NCBI RefSeq assembly: GCF_900102815.1
Contig: NZ_FNGF01000006.1
Coordinates: 1 to 64,000, forward strand
Direction of reading: 5' to 3'
Length of the DNA: 64,000 nt
From: Glycomyces sambucus
GTDB taxonomy: Bacteria > Actinomycetota > Actinomycetes > Mycobacteriales > Micromonosporaceae
Made by a program: the position numbers and the translations under genes. Shown here one piece after another: positions 48,415-56,606 of this stretch (position 1 is the first letter of the stretch; every line of letters begins with the position of its first letter). The notes under the pieces were generated by a model. It was given only the letters and a program-made list of their open reading frames with translations, searched no databases and had not been told where the DNA came from.

Positions 48415-49845
48415 TCAGGAGGTGACGCGGAAGGTCGCGTCGGCGCGCTCGGTGGCGGTCGAGACCGGGTCGAGGCGCAGCAGGTAGTTGTAGTGGCGGA
48501 TGTAGCGGGTCGGGTGGTTGTACGAGGTGAACGAGCTCCACGAGGCGTCGGCGAGCCCGGAGACGCGGTTGAAGGTGGCGTCGCCGTTGAACTGCGAGGT
48601 GCCGTCGCGCGGGGCGAGCACGAAGTCGTAGTCGACGTGCCGCAGGAAGTACCCGGGGTAGTTGACCGACTCGAAGGAGACGGCGCTGGAGGACGCGAGG
48701 CCGGGCACGAGGCGGAACTGGGCGTCGGCGCCGGGGCTGACGCCGGCGTCGATGCGCACGTCGAGGTTCGCGTGGCGCACGTACCGGTCCTGGAAGTTGT
48801 AGGACTGGAGGCGGTTCCAGACCGGGGACTGGTAGCGGCCCAGGACCCGGTTCTCCTCGGCCTGGGTGAGGTTGAGGACGTAGCCGTGGCGCTTCAGGTT
48901 CGCGCCGAGGCTGTAGCCGGAGGTGGTGCGGTAGCCGGAGACGGCGGCGGGGTTGGTGGTGAGGACGGGCATGTAGCCGCGGCCGGTGGCGTACTGGTCG
49001 AGCCACAGCGCCCATTCGGTGCGGTCGTTGAACTTCTGCCACATGGGGCCTTCGACGCCGCCGCCGGTGAGGTTCGCGAGGTCGCCGAGGCGGGTCCAGG
49101 TGCCGGTGAGGGAGTTGCTGCCCTCGATGACGATCTGGCTGGTCTTGGAGGCGCGGTAGTAGCGGTAGCCGCCGGTGCTGCCGGCCGCTTCGACGATCTG
49201 GGTGTCGATGAGCCCTTCGCTGCCGGCGAGGTTGATGTACGCGGTGGGGGTGGTGATCGAGCGGAAGTCGGTGGTGCGCGCCGACCAGATGCGGTGCTTC
49301 CTGATCCCGCCGACGGTGGAGTTGGTGGCCCAGTAGAGCAGGAAGTTCCCGGCCCCGGCGTCCCAGATGGCCTCGGGGGCCCAGGCGTTGCCGGCGTCGC
49401 CGATCGAGTTCGCGACCCCGAGGAGCCAGGGCGCGGACCAGTTGACGAGGTCGGTGGACTCCCACACGACGAGGTTGCGGCTGCCGCGGTTGGCGGCGTC
49501 GTCCCAGGAGGTGCCCGAGCCGATGCGCAGGTCGGTGGCGACGATCCAGTACCGGTTCCCGGCCGGGTTGCGCACGATGACGGGGTCGCGCACGCCCTGG
49601 GTGCCGATCGGGCTGCGGAGCACGATCTGGCCGCGGTTGAGGTCGGTCCAGTTGAGGCCGTTGTCGCTGTGGGCGAGGTAGATCTGCTCGCCGCCGGTGC
49701 CCTCCCCGATGAAGTGGGCCATGAGGTAGCCGGTGTAGGTGGTCTGGGCCGCCGCGACGTCCGGGAACGCGGCGACGAGCGGCGCGGCGGCGGCCGCGGT
49801 GAACAGTCCGCGGCGACTGAGGCGCGCGGAAGGGGATGCTGGCAT
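48415..49845 (-). CDS. Tat-exported GH43-like arabinosidase with AbfB domain
   Basis: A 476-residue exported protein. The Tat-type signal has LSRRGLF and a hydrophobic run to about residue 34. Residues ~38-320 are a five-bladed propeller of GH43 type (YLAHSDNGLNW, QGVRDPVIVRN with the RDP motif, AWAPEAIWD, GVEGPMWQK with the EGP motif). The first catalytic Asp is not obvious. Residues ~335-476 are an AbfB (CBM42-like) beta-trefoil with repeated R-H-x(5)-RID/RLD-type blocks (YVRHANLDVRID, FLRHVDYDFVL, YIRHYNYLLRLD). It probably removes or binds arabinofuranosyl side chains of plant xylan or arabinan. The start ATG at 49845 follows TTGGAG. Confidence 0.85.
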   Translation of the reverse strand: MPASPSARLSRRGLFTAAAAAPLVAAFPDVAAAQTTYTGYLMAHFIGEGTGGEQIYLAHSDNGLNWTDLNRGQIVLRSPIGTQGVRDPVIVRNPAGNRYWIVATDLRIGSGTSWDDAANRGSRNLVVWESTDLVNWSAPWLLGVANSIGDAGNAWAPEAIWDAGAGNFLLYWATNSTVGGIRKHRIWSARTTDFRSITTPTAYINLAGSEGLIDTQIVEAAGSTGGYRYYRASKTSQIVIEGSNSLTGTWTRLGDLANLTGGGVEGPMWQKFNDRTEWALWLDQYATGRGYMPVLTTNPAAVSGYRTTSGYSLGANLKRHGYVLNLTQAEENRVLGRYQSPVWNRLQSYNFQDRYVRHANLDVRIDAGVSPGADAQFRLVPGLASSSAVSFESVNYPGYFLRHVDYDFVLAPRDGTSQFNGDATFNRVSGLADASWSSFTSYNHPTRYIRHYNYLLRLDPVSTATERADATFRVTS

Positions 49846-49890
49846 GGGCCACTCCAATAGGGGTCAGGCAGCCGGAACAGGTGATGTGAA

Positions 49891-49919
49891 GGCTAACATC
49901 AACACATTGAGACAGTCAA
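49891..49919 (-). promoter_or_regulatory. Candidate promoter/operator of the GH43-like gene
   Basis: On the minus strand TTGACT (49919-49914), 17 bases, TTAGCC (49896-49891). The inverted repeat GATGT-n8-ACATC (49883-49900) overlaps the -10, and AACATC is repeated at 49895-49900 and 49918-49923, suggesting a repressor site. Confidence 0.45.
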
Positions 49920-49995
49920 CATCTTCGATTTCGTGCGCTTGGAGGAAGTTGGCGACGGCCGTCGGCGGATTCGGGGTCCGCGACCGCGCGGAACC

Positions 49996-50045
49996 GGCTG
50001 TAGGGGCGGTCTCGAACCCGCAACCTACTGTTTACAAGACAGTCG
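49996..50045 (-). pseudogene. 3' fragment of a tRNA-Thr(TGT)
   Basis: On the minus strand the sequence has a perfect five-pair anticodon stem ACTGT/ACAGT around the loop CTTGTAA (anticodon TGT), then AGGTT, a T-arm with GGTTCGAGA and an acceptor-like TACAGCC end. The T-stem is damaged (one C seems missing) and no D-arm or 5' acceptor precedes it. Such 3' tRNA remnants are typical of attachment sites of integrative elements. It overlaps the end of the AraC gene, whose TAA stop lies in the anticodon loop. Confidence 0.6.
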
Positions 50046-50838
50046 GCCTGCCGTTCGAGCCCGCGTACCGGGCCGGGGTCGTCCCCACGACGCGTTTGAA
50101 GTGCCGCGTCAGGTGCGACTGGTCGTAGAACCCGGTCGCCGCGGCGACCGCGTGGACGGGCCGCCCGGCGAGCAGGAGCCGCCGGGCGCGGTCGACGCGG
50201 CGCGTGACCAGGTACTGGTGCGGGGCGATCCCGAACTCGCTCCCGAAGGCCCGCACCAGGTGCGCCGGGTGGGCGTGGAGCTCGGCCGCGGCCTCGCGCA
50301 GGCTCACCCCAGGGCCGATGCGGCGGTCGAGCAGGTCGCGCATCGCGTGCGCCAGGCGCCGGTCGCGCACCGGCTCGGGGACCGGGTCGCGGCGGCGCAG
50401 GTGCCTGCGGAGCCGGTCGGCGACCAGCTCCACGCGGCTCTCGGCCTCCAGCTCGTCCCCCGGCCGCACCAGCGACTCGTGCAGCAGGTGGACCTGGCCC
50501 CGCAGCGCGGCGTCGGCGATCTCGGGGCCGTCGACCGCGCGGCCGATGAGGGCGTCGTCCAGAAGCGTGCCGTCGAGGTAGAGGACCCGCTTGCGGAACC
50601 CGTGCGGCGTCGCGGACTGGCCGTCGTGCGGGACCTGCGGCGGCAGCAGCGTCACCAGGCTCCGGAGTGCGCCGTGCTCGTGGCGGTCCAGGTCGTAGCG
50701 GACGGCGCCCTCGTCGATGAGGAGCAAGGTCCACGTGTCGTGGACGTGCATGGGGTAGGCGTGGTCGGTGAAGCGGGCGTGGAACGCCTCGGCGACCCCG
50801 CCCACGGCCGGTCGCCACGCCTTGACCTCGGACACCAC
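50032..50838 (-). CDS. AraC-family transcription regulator with cupin-type sensor
   Basis: A 268-residue regulator: N-terminal AraC-binding cupin (~10-95, ARFTDHAYPMHVHDTWTLLLIDEGAVRY) and C-terminal double helix-turn-helix (~165-260, VSLREAAAELHAHPAHLVRAF, VHAVAAATGFYDQSHLTRHFKRVVG). The last few codons (PTVL, stop) are read from the tRNA-Thr remnant, so the original 3' end may have been replaced. The start is a GTG at 50838 or 50835; neither has a good ribosome site. It is divergent from the DUF2000 gene, its likely target. Confidence 0.87.
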   Translation of the reverse strand: MVSEVKAWRPAVGGVAEAFHARFTDHAYPMHVHDTWTLLLIDEGAVRYDLDRHEHGALRSLVTLLPPQVPHDGQSATPHGFRKRVLYLDGTLLDDALIGRAVDGPEIADAALRGQVHLLHESLVRPGDELEAESRVELVADRLRRHLRRRDPVPEPVRDRRLAHAMRDLLDRRIGPGVSLREAAAELHAHPAHLVRAFGSEFGIAPHQYLVTRRVDRARRLLLAGRPVHAVAAATGFYDQSHLTRHFKRVVGTTPARYAGSNGRPTVL

Positions 50839-50888
50839 GTTTAGAACGTACAAGACTCCGGGCCGCGCCGGTTCGTAGCGTTGCCCGC

Positions 50889-51311
50889 ATGGATCACGAA
50901 GCACCAGTCCGGTTCGACACCAAGATCGCCGTCCTGCTCCGCGCCGACCTCGCCGTCTGGCAGCGCCTCAACGTCACGGCGTTCCTGGTCAGCGGCCTCG
51001 GCACGGCCGAGCCGGAGGTCATGGGCGAGCCCTACGAGGACGCGGCGGGGAACGCCTACCTGCCGATGTTCCGCCAGCCCGTCATGGTCCTGGAGGCCGG
51101 CGGGGAGCAGCTGGCCGCCTCGCACGCGAAGGCGCTCTCGCGCGGACTCCGCCTGTCGCTGTTCACGACCGAGCTGTTCACCACCGGGAACGACCGGGAC
51201 AACCGCGCCGCGGTCCGCGCGGCCGACAAGCTCGACCTCGCCGGGATCGGCGTCTACGGACCGAAGAACGCGGTCGACCGGGTCGTCAAGGGCGCGCGGA
51301 TGCATCCCTGA
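50889..51311 (+). CDS. DUF2000-family protein
   Basis: A 140-residue protein: RFDTKIAVLLRADLAVWQRLNVTAFLVSG, PYEDAAGNAYLPMFRQPVMVLEA, LFTTELFTTGNDRDNRAAV and DLAGIGVYGPKNAVDRVVKG. DUF2000 proteins resemble peptidyl-tRNA hydrolase 2 in fold and are often next to AraC regulators, as here. Function unknown. TAGCGT (50876-50881) ends seven bases before the ATG, suggesting a leaderless transcript. Confidence 0.87.
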   Translation: MDHEAPVRFDTKIAVLLRADLAVWQRLNVTAFLVSGLGTAEPEVMGEPYEDAAGNAYLPMFRQPVMVLEAGGEQLAASHAKALSRGLRLSLFTTELFTTGNDRDNRAAVRAADKLDLAGIGVYGPKNAVDRVVKGARMHP

Positions 51312-51349
51312 GCCGGGGTGGGAGGCGTCCGCGCGCCCGCGGAACGTGC

Positions 51350-51390
51350 GGCGCCGGTCCCGGGCGGGCGACCCGCCCGGGACCGGCGCC
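51350..51390. terminator. Longest perfect hairpin, between convergent genes
   Basis: A perfect 19-bp GC stem (51350-51368 with 51372-51390) with a three-base loop, between the DUF2000 gene and the xylanase gene, which converge here. Confidence 0.85.
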
Positions 51391-51395
51391 GGCGA

Positions 51396-53735
51396 CTACT
51401 CGCCCCAGTTCGCGGCGGCGCGGCGGCGCCGGACGGCGAACACGGTCAGCGCGCCGGCGACCGCCAGCGCGGCCGCTCCGGCGATGGTCGCCGTGAGCGC
51501 GGCGCCGGTGCTCGGCAGGCTGCCGCCGCCGCCCGGCTCCTCGACGTCCTCGACGAACTCGGCGATGCCCCAGTTGGCGTTGGTGTTCCAGGACAGGCCG
51601 GTCGGGTCGTACCAGGTGTGCACGGCGGTGCGGACGCCGTCGGTGCCGTCGTTGACCTGGAGTTCCAGGCCGTGCTCGGTGCCGATCGCGGCCTGCTCGG
51701 GCGCCATGGCGACCCTGATCTCGACCAGGTACCCGGTGTCGGTCGCGGTCGCGGCGCTGGTGACCTCGCCGGCGTCGGGTCCGTTGCCGCCCACCGAGAC
51801 CGCGTTGGTGAAGCTCACGCGGTACTGGCCGTCGGACGCCTCGTAGCCGCCGCCTCTGGTGTTGCCCGGGTTGAGGAACACCTCGACGGAGTCCTCCTCC
51901 CAGGGGTTGGCGCTGGCCTCGTCCAGGGCCGGGTCGGTGACTTCGAAGAGCGCGTAGATCCCGCTCTCGTCCCACAGGAGCGAGACGTCGGCCTTGGCGC
52001 CGTCGGCGGATCCCTCCACATTGACTTCGGTCGCCACAGTGGACGCCTCGTCCCAGGCGGCCTCCCTGGTCCCGTCGATCGCGGGGGCCGAGTCCGCCAG
52101 CGGCACTTGGACGCGCGCGAACTCGGGGTCCTCGGTGTCGGGGATCTCGGGGAGGACGCTCGGGTCGACGATGCCCCAGTAGGCCCACTTGGACCGGAGC
52201 GTGTCGTCGAACAGCAGCGGGCTCTCCAGGGGCCGGGTCTCCGAGCGCAGCCAGGAGCGGCCGTCGTGCAGGCCCCAGACGGTGACCGACTCGAGGAGGT
52301 CGCTGTGCTCGCGGTACATCGCGAACAGGTCGCGGAAGTAGTGGCCCTGCTCGATGAGGCGGGCCTCGTACTCGGGGAACTCCTCGCCCTCGCCGGGGGC
52401 GCCGATGGCGACGTCGAGTTCGGTGACCGCTTGCAGGACGCCGAGGTCGGCGAACTTGAGGAGGGTGTCCTCGATCTGGTCGATGGAGGTGTTCAGGTTG
52501 ATGTGGGTCTGGTGGCCGACGCCGTCGACGGGCACGCCCGCGTCGAGCATGTCCTGGACCAGGCCGTAGAGGTTGTCGCCCTTGCCGGGGTTCTCGGTGC
52601 CGTAGTCGTTGATGAAGAGCTTGACGTCGGTGGCGCCCACGGCGTCGAACTGCTCGCGGGCGATCCGGAACGCCTCGTAGACGTACTCGGGGCCCTCGAA
52701 GATCTCGTACCAGCGGCTGTGGCGGTAGACCTCGGCGTTGTTGTCGCTGATGACCTCGTTGACGACGTCCCAGGCCCAGATGCGGTCGCCGTAGTGGCCG
52801 GCGAGGGCGCCGATGTGGGCCTCCAGCCGGTCGATCATGATCTGCCGATCCTCGGCGGAGCTGCCCAGGGGCTCACCGGCGTTCGGGTGGCCTTCGGGGT
52901 ACTCGAACCACCATTCGGGGACCTGGCTGGTGTGCCACAGGAAGGTGTGGCCGTAGACGTCCATGCCGTTGGCCTCGGCGTAGTCGACCAGCTCGTCGGC
53001 GGCGCTGAAGTTGAAGTCGCCCTCCGTCGGCTGGATCGCGTCGGGCTTCATGTGGTTCTCGGCGGTGATCTGATCGAAGTGCTTGTTCAGCAGCTGCCCG
53101 GAGGACTCGACGAGGTCGCGGCCGTCGACGGCGGCGCCGATCCGGAAGTCGTCGGCGAGGACGTCCTTGAGGCTGGGGATGTCGGGTTCGATGCCGGGCG
53201 GCTCCAGTTCGGTGACGGTGAAGTCGTCGATCCAGTAGGAGGCGTCCACAGTGGGCGATTCGACGTAGAACGTCAGGCTCGTCGCGGGCGAGGCGATCGA
53301 GTACTCCCCCGACAGCGTGCTCCAGTCGCCGCTCGCCGGGGCCTGGTACACGACGCTGTCGTAGGAGGTCCCGTCGGCGGTCTCGCGCTGCACGGTGGCG
53401 GTGAGCGCGTCTCCGGCGCTCCCGTCGGCGAAGCGCACGGAGACCGAGATGTCGTACACCCCACCGGGTTCGACGACGTCGGTGAGGTCGACCGAGGGGC
53501 CGTGCCAATCGGCGGAGCGCCCGGTGGTGAGGAGCGCGCCGTCCTCGACGGCGAGCGTGACGGGCCCGCGCGGGGCCCAGTCGCCGGCGGTGCCGTCCTC
53601 GAAGTCGGAGGAGTAGACGACGCCGTCCTGGGCGGAGGCGGACGGGGCGAACACGAACGCCGCCGCGGGCAGGAGCAGTGCTCCGCCCACCAGCGCGGGC
53701 AGTCGCCGGCGCCGTTCGCGAGCTTGTTGATTCAT
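51396..53735 (-). CDS. Cell-wall-anchored GH10 endo-xylanase (CBM22-GH10-CBM9-LPXTG)
   Basis: A 779-residue exported enzyme: signal peptide ~1-35; CBM22-type module ~38-175 (SDFEDGTAGDWAPRG, SYWIDDFTV); GH10 barrel ~188-535 with acid/base E327 in WDVVNEVISD and nucleophile E439 in VTELDVAI; CBM9-type module ~555-730; then a Gly linker, LPSTG at 740-744, a membrane helix and RRRRAAANW at the end. The sorting signal means sortase fixes it to peptidoglycan, so xylan is cut at the cell surface. A strong promoter and two GAAA-n-TTTC palindromes precede it. The start ATG at 53735. Confidence 0.93.
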   Translation of the reverse strand: MNQQARERRRRLPALVGGALLLPAAAFVFAPSASAQDGVVYSSDFEDGTAGDWAPRGPVTLAVEDGALLTTGRSADWHGPSVDLTDVVEPGGVYDISVSVRFADGSAGDALTATVQRETADGTSYDSVVYQAPASGDWSTLSGEYSIASPATSLTFYVESPTVDASYWIDDFTVTELEPPGIEPDIPSLKDVLADDFRIGAAVDGRDLVESSGQLLNKHFDQITAENHMKPDAIQPTEGDFNFSAADELVDYAEANGMDVYGHTFLWHTSQVPEWWFEYPEGHPNAGEPLGSSAEDRQIMIDRLEAHIGALAGHYGDRIWAWDVVNEVISDNNAEVYRHSRWYEIFEGPEYVYEAFRIAREQFDAVGATDVKLFINDYGTENPGKGDNLYGLVQDMLDAGVPVDGVGHQTHINLNTSIDQIEDTLLKFADLGVLQAVTELDVAIGAPGEGEEFPEYEARLIEQGHYFRDLFAMYREHSDLLESVTVWGLHDGRSWLRSETRPLESPLLFDDTLRSKWAYWGIVDPSVLPEIPDTEDPEFARVQVPLADSAPAIDGTREAAWDEASTVATEVNVEGSADGAKADVSLLWDESGIYALFEVTDPALDEASANPWEEDSVEVFLNPGNTRGGGYEASDGQYRVSFTNAVSVGGNGPDAGEVTSAATATDTGYLVEIRVAMAPEQAAIGTEHGLELQVNDGTDGVRTAVHTWYDPTGLSWNTNANWGIAEFVEDVEEPGGGGSLPSTGAALTATIAGAAALAVAGALTVFAVRRRRAAANWGE

Positions 53736-53776
53736 GGGTTGCAGGCTCCAACGCGGAGGAGGGACACGAGGGTTCC

Positions 53777-53805
53777 GAAAGTTTCGGGGATTTCATGAAA
53801 CTTTC
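53777..53805. promoter_or_regulatory. Paired GAAA-n-TTTC palindromes of the xylanase gene
   Basis: CCGAAAGTTTCGG (53775-53787) and TGAAACTTTCA (53796-53806) are perfect odd-length palindromes centred 20 bp apart, about two helical turns. Similar GAAA-n-TTTC sites precede xylanase genes in other actinomycetes and bind LacI/ROK-type repressors. They lie just downstream of the predicted transcription start, a repressing position. Confidence 0.75.
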
Positions 53806-53821
53806 AGGTGAGGGTGGGGCC

Positions 53822-53850
53822 ATGATATGCACGACTTCGACGCCTGTCAA
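53822..53850 (-). promoter_or_regulatory. Promoter of the xylanase gene
   Basis: On the minus strand TTGACA (53850-53845), 17 bases, TATCAT (53827-53822): five of six -10 bases and all six -35 bases match the consensus. It is the best promoter match in the window, with a leader of about 80 bases. Confidence 0.8.
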
Positions 53851-53924
53851 TTCGGTCGCGCGAGCGTTGCGAGCCGCCGGGCGGGGCGTTCGCAGGCGGG
53901 AGCCCTCCCGCCCCTGCTCGCGGC

Positions 53925-54305
53925 TTAGGAGGCGGTCCGGTCGGGGACGGCGAGGCCGACGATCCAGGAGACGACACCGACGAAGATCGCGCCCCAGAAC
54001 GCCGGCCGGAACCCGTCGATCGCGAACGGCAGGCCGAGCGCGTCGGCGATCCACTCCGTCAGCAGGAACAGCAGGGCGTTCACGACCAGGGCCGCGAGGC
54101 CGAGCGTCACCCAGTACACGCACCCGCCCGCGCGGCGGAACAGCGGTTTGAGGGTGGCGTTGACCAGGCCGAAGACGAGCGCGACCCCGATGAGCGTGAA
54201 CGTGTTGCGCACCGGGCCCGCCGCGTCGACGCGGATGCCGTCGATCATGAGCGCGGCCAGCGCGAGGGCGGCCGCGGTGATGAGGGTCCGGACGAGGAAG
54301 CGCAT
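53925..54305 (-). CDS. Phage-holin-4-like (YvlD-type) small membrane protein
   Basis: A 126-residue protein with four hydrophobic helices and the family pattern (RTLITAAALALAALMIDGIRV, IGVALVFGLVNATLKPLFR, LGLAALVVNALLFLLTEWI, FWGAIFVGVVSWIVG). Despite the family name these are host membrane proteins of unknown role, not evidence of a prophage. It is last in a three-gene operon with the SHOCT and DUF6325 genes (11-base gaps). Confidence 0.85.
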   Translation of the reverse strand: MRFLVRTLITAAALALAALMIDGIRVDAAGPVRNTFTLIGVALVFGLVNATLKPLFRRAGGCVYWVTLGLAALVVNALLFLLTEWIADALGLPFAIDGFRPAFWGAIFVGVVSWIVGLAVPDRTAS

Positions 54306-54316
54306 GGCGGGACCGG

Positions 54317-54607
54317 TCAGGCCAGGAGCTTGGCTTTGGCCGCGGCGAACTCGGCGTCGTTCAGGGCGCCCGCGGCGTGCAGCTGGGCGAGGCGGTCGAG
54401 CTGGGCGAGCATGTCGTCCCCGCCGCCGGACGGCGCGGGCGGGGGCGCGGCGGCCTGCTGCCGGTACGCCTGGGCGTCGGCCTGGGTCTGCGCCCGGTTC
54501 TGGGAGGCGCGCTCCATAGAGCGGTTGACGGCGCCGGCGGTCCCGGCGATGACGGCGGTGCGCGCCATCGTGCCGAGCAGGCCGGGGCGTCCGAAGCGTC
54601 GTGGCAT
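54317..54607 (-). CDS. SHOCT-domain protein
   Basis: A 96-residue protein: Arg/Gly-rich N-terminus with one short hydrophobic segment (MARTAVIAGTAGAV), a Gln/Ala/Pro linker and a C-terminal SHOCT helix pair (MLAQLDRLAQLHAAGALNDAEFAAAKAKLL). SHOCT motifs mediate oligomerisation or membrane attachment. It lies between the DUF6325 and holin-like genes in one operon. Confidence 0.87.
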   Translation of the reverse strand: MPRRFGRPGLLGTMARTAVIAGTAGAVNRSMERASQNRAQTQADAQAYRQQAAAPPPAPSGGGDDMLAQLDRLAQLHAAGALNDAEFAAAKAKLLA

Positions 54608-54618
54608 GGCGTGTCTCC

Positions 54619-55023
54619 TCAGGTCGCGGCGAGTTCGGCGAGGGCGGCGGCCGGGACGCGTTCCCAGTCGACCACGCGCCCGCCCTTGCCCCGGATGGAG
54701 GCGGCGAGCGCGGCGGCCCAGGCGTGCTCGAACACGAGCATGCCGATCGCGGTGCCGGGTTCGAGCTCGGCGGCGACGGCTTCGGCGTCCTCGGCGGCCA
54801 GCAGCCCGGCCGGGTCGCCGACGAGGGACGCGAGGCGCTCGTCCGCGGCGGCGGCCTCGATCCACTCGACCGACCCGTCTTCGGTGCGGCTGACCAGCAG
54901 TGCGTCGATGACGGTGATCGTGCCGGCGGCGGTGAGCGATTCGAGCTCGGCGAGGATCGCGCCGTCGAAGCGCCCGCCGGAGAACTCGACCAGGACCAGG
55001 TCGACCGGTGCCCTGTCTTCCAT
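54619..55023 (-). CDS. DUF6325-type protein
   Basis: A 134-residue soluble acidic protein: APVDLVLVEFSGGRFDGAILAELESL, GTITVIDALLVSRTEDGSVEW, and EPGTAIGMLVFEHAWAAALAASIRGKGGRV. The ferredoxin-like repeat pattern is that of DUF6325/DUF1269 proteins, often encoded next to SHOCT proteins in actinomycetes. Function unknown. The start ATG at 55023 follows GGGAGG; first gene of the operon. Confidence 0.83.
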   Translation of the reverse strand: MEDRAPVDLVLVEFSGGRFDGAILAELESLTAAGTITVIDALLVSRTEDGSVEWIEAAAADERLASLVGDPAGLLAAEDAEAVAAELEPGTAIGMLVFEHAWAAALAASIRGKGGRVVDWERVPAAALAELAAT

Positions 55024-55223
55024 GTGCGCCTCCCCGACCGGCCGCGTCCGGGCCCGGTCCTGGCTGGACGCTACCGCGCCGCCCGTTCCCGGACACCGGT
55101 TTCACCGGAACTGCGCGGCGCGCGGACCGCGGGTGTCCGGCGAGGCGGTTCGCGCGGAAAGCGACCGCGAGCGGACCTCGGCTTCGGTACGTTGACTCCA
55201 CGCCGGGCGAACGGGGGGACGCG

Positions 55224-56531
55224 ATGGCCGACATGCCGTTGTCGCAGGCCGAGCGGGCCGAGCTCGAACGGCTCCGCGCCGAGGCCGCGCGAGGGCCGGG
55301 ACGGGGGCGGCGGGGCGCGCGCTGGTTCGGCTCCACGCTCCTGCTGATCCTGGCGGCCCTGCTGGCGGTCGCGTCCGTCGTGGTCCTCTACGCGCGCGAC
55401 CAGCTCCTGGACACCGACCGGTACGTCGCGACCGTCGCGCCCCTGGCCGAGGACCCCGAGATCCGGGCCGCCGTCGCCGACCGGGTCGGCGAGGCCGTCA
55501 ACGACCGGCTCGACGTCGAGGGGTACGTCGCGCGGGCCCTGGACGCGATCCAGACCGAGGGCTCGCCCGAAGCGCTCGACGCCCTCGCGGGGCCCGTCGC
55601 CGCGGCCGTCGAGGGCTTCGTGGACGACCAGGTGCACACCGTCGTCTACTCCGACCGGTTCGCGCAGTTGTGGACGAACGCGAACACCACCGCGCACGAG
55701 GCGGTCGCGGCGATCCTGCGCGGCGAGGCGTCCGAATCGCTCCAGCTCCAAGGCGACACGGTGTACCTCGACCTGGGGCCGCTCGTGGAGCAGGTGAAGG
55801 ACCTGCTGGTCGCCCGCGGCCTGACGATCGCCGAGCGCCTTCCGCAGGTCTCGGTGCAGTTCCCGCTCGTCGAGGTCAAGGGCATCGCCAACGCGCAGGG
55901 CGCCGCCGCGCTCCTGGACGTGCTCCGGTGGGTCCTGCCGCTCGCGGCCATCGCCCTGCTGCTCGCCGGGGTGCTCCTCGCGCCGGGTCGGCGCCGGGCG
56001 CTCCTCGTCGGCGCGCTGCTCCTGGCCGCCGCGATGGCGCTGCTCCTCGCGGGCGCGGCCGTCGCGCGGACCGCGGCGCTCGCGAACCTGCCCGAGGGCG
56101 TGCGCTCGCCGCAGGCGGTGGCCGCGGTGTACGACATCGTGACCCGGTTCCTGCTGGCCGGGGCGCAGACGGTGATCGTCGCGGCCCTGGTCGTCGCGGT
56201 GGCCGCCTGGCTCGCCGGTCCGGGCCGCGCCGCGACCGCGATCCGCGGCGCCGCCGCGCTCCTCCTCGACCTCGCCGCCGCGGGCCTCGTCCGCACAGGC
56301 CTGCCGCTCGGCCCCGTCCCGGGCGCCGCGGCGCGGTCGCGGCGGACCCTGGAGGCGGTCGCCGTGGCGGCCGCGGTGGTGTGGCTGATCCTGTGGCCGC
56401 ACCGCGGCGTCGAAGGGACGCTGTGGATCGCGTTCACGCTCGTGGTGGTCGTCGCGGTGATCGAGGTGCTTGCCAGGGCCGACCGCCGGCGGCACCGGAC
56501 TCCAGCCTCTACCTCGGCCCCGGCGGTGTGA
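55224..56531 (+). CDS. Multi-pass membrane protein, paralogue of the gene at 32811
   Basis: A 435-residue protein: charged cytosolic N-terminus with a short helix (SQAERAELERLRAEAA), a membrane helix (~35-57), an extracytoplasmic domain (~58-225) starting LLDTDRYVATVAPLAEDPEI, then several helices (~228-285, 310-335, 375-420). Compared with the copy at 32811 it has an extra C-terminal membrane block. No function is known. The start ATG at 55224 with GGGGGAC upstream. It is divergent from the DUF6325 operon and convergent with the ECF42 gene. Confidence 0.8.
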   Translation: MADMPLSQAERAELERLRAEAARGPGRGRRGARWFGSTLLLILAALLAVASVVVLYARDQLLDTDRYVATVAPLAEDPEIRAAVADRVGEAVNDRLDVEGYVARALDAIQTEGSPEALDALAGPVAAAVEGFVDDQVHTVVYSDRFAQLWTNANTTAHEAVAAILRGEASESLQLQGDTVYLDLGPLVEQVKDLLVARGLTIAERLPQVSVQFPLVEVKGIANAQGAAALLDVLRWVLPLAAIALLLAGVLLAPGRRRALLVGALLLAAAMALLLAGAAVARTAALANLPEGVRSPQAVAAVYDIVTRFLLAGAQTVIVAALVVAVAAWLAGPGRAATAIRGAAALLLDLAAAGLVRTGLPLGPVPGAAARSRRTLEAVAVAAAVVWLILWPHRGVEGTLWIAFTLVVVVAVIEVLARADRRRHRTPASTSAPAV

Positions 56532-56606
56532 GACCGCCGTTCGACCGCGAGCCGCCGCTTCCGATCGACTCCGTGATCGGCGAACCGCGCTGGATCCCGG
56601 ACGCGC

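Noticed and set aside
2071-53260. Repeated ACTGTGG/CCACAGT context using the rare ACT codon before GTG (e.g. 2071, 2302, 17143, 52039, 53248)
   Set aside because: The count (about nine) is close to what base composition predicts for a 7-mer on both strands; no reliable excess could be shown by eye.
53925-54305. Holin-like gene as evidence of a prophage
   Set aside because: The family (phage_holin_4_2/YvlD) is common in host chromosomes and no capsid, integrase or lysin genes are near.
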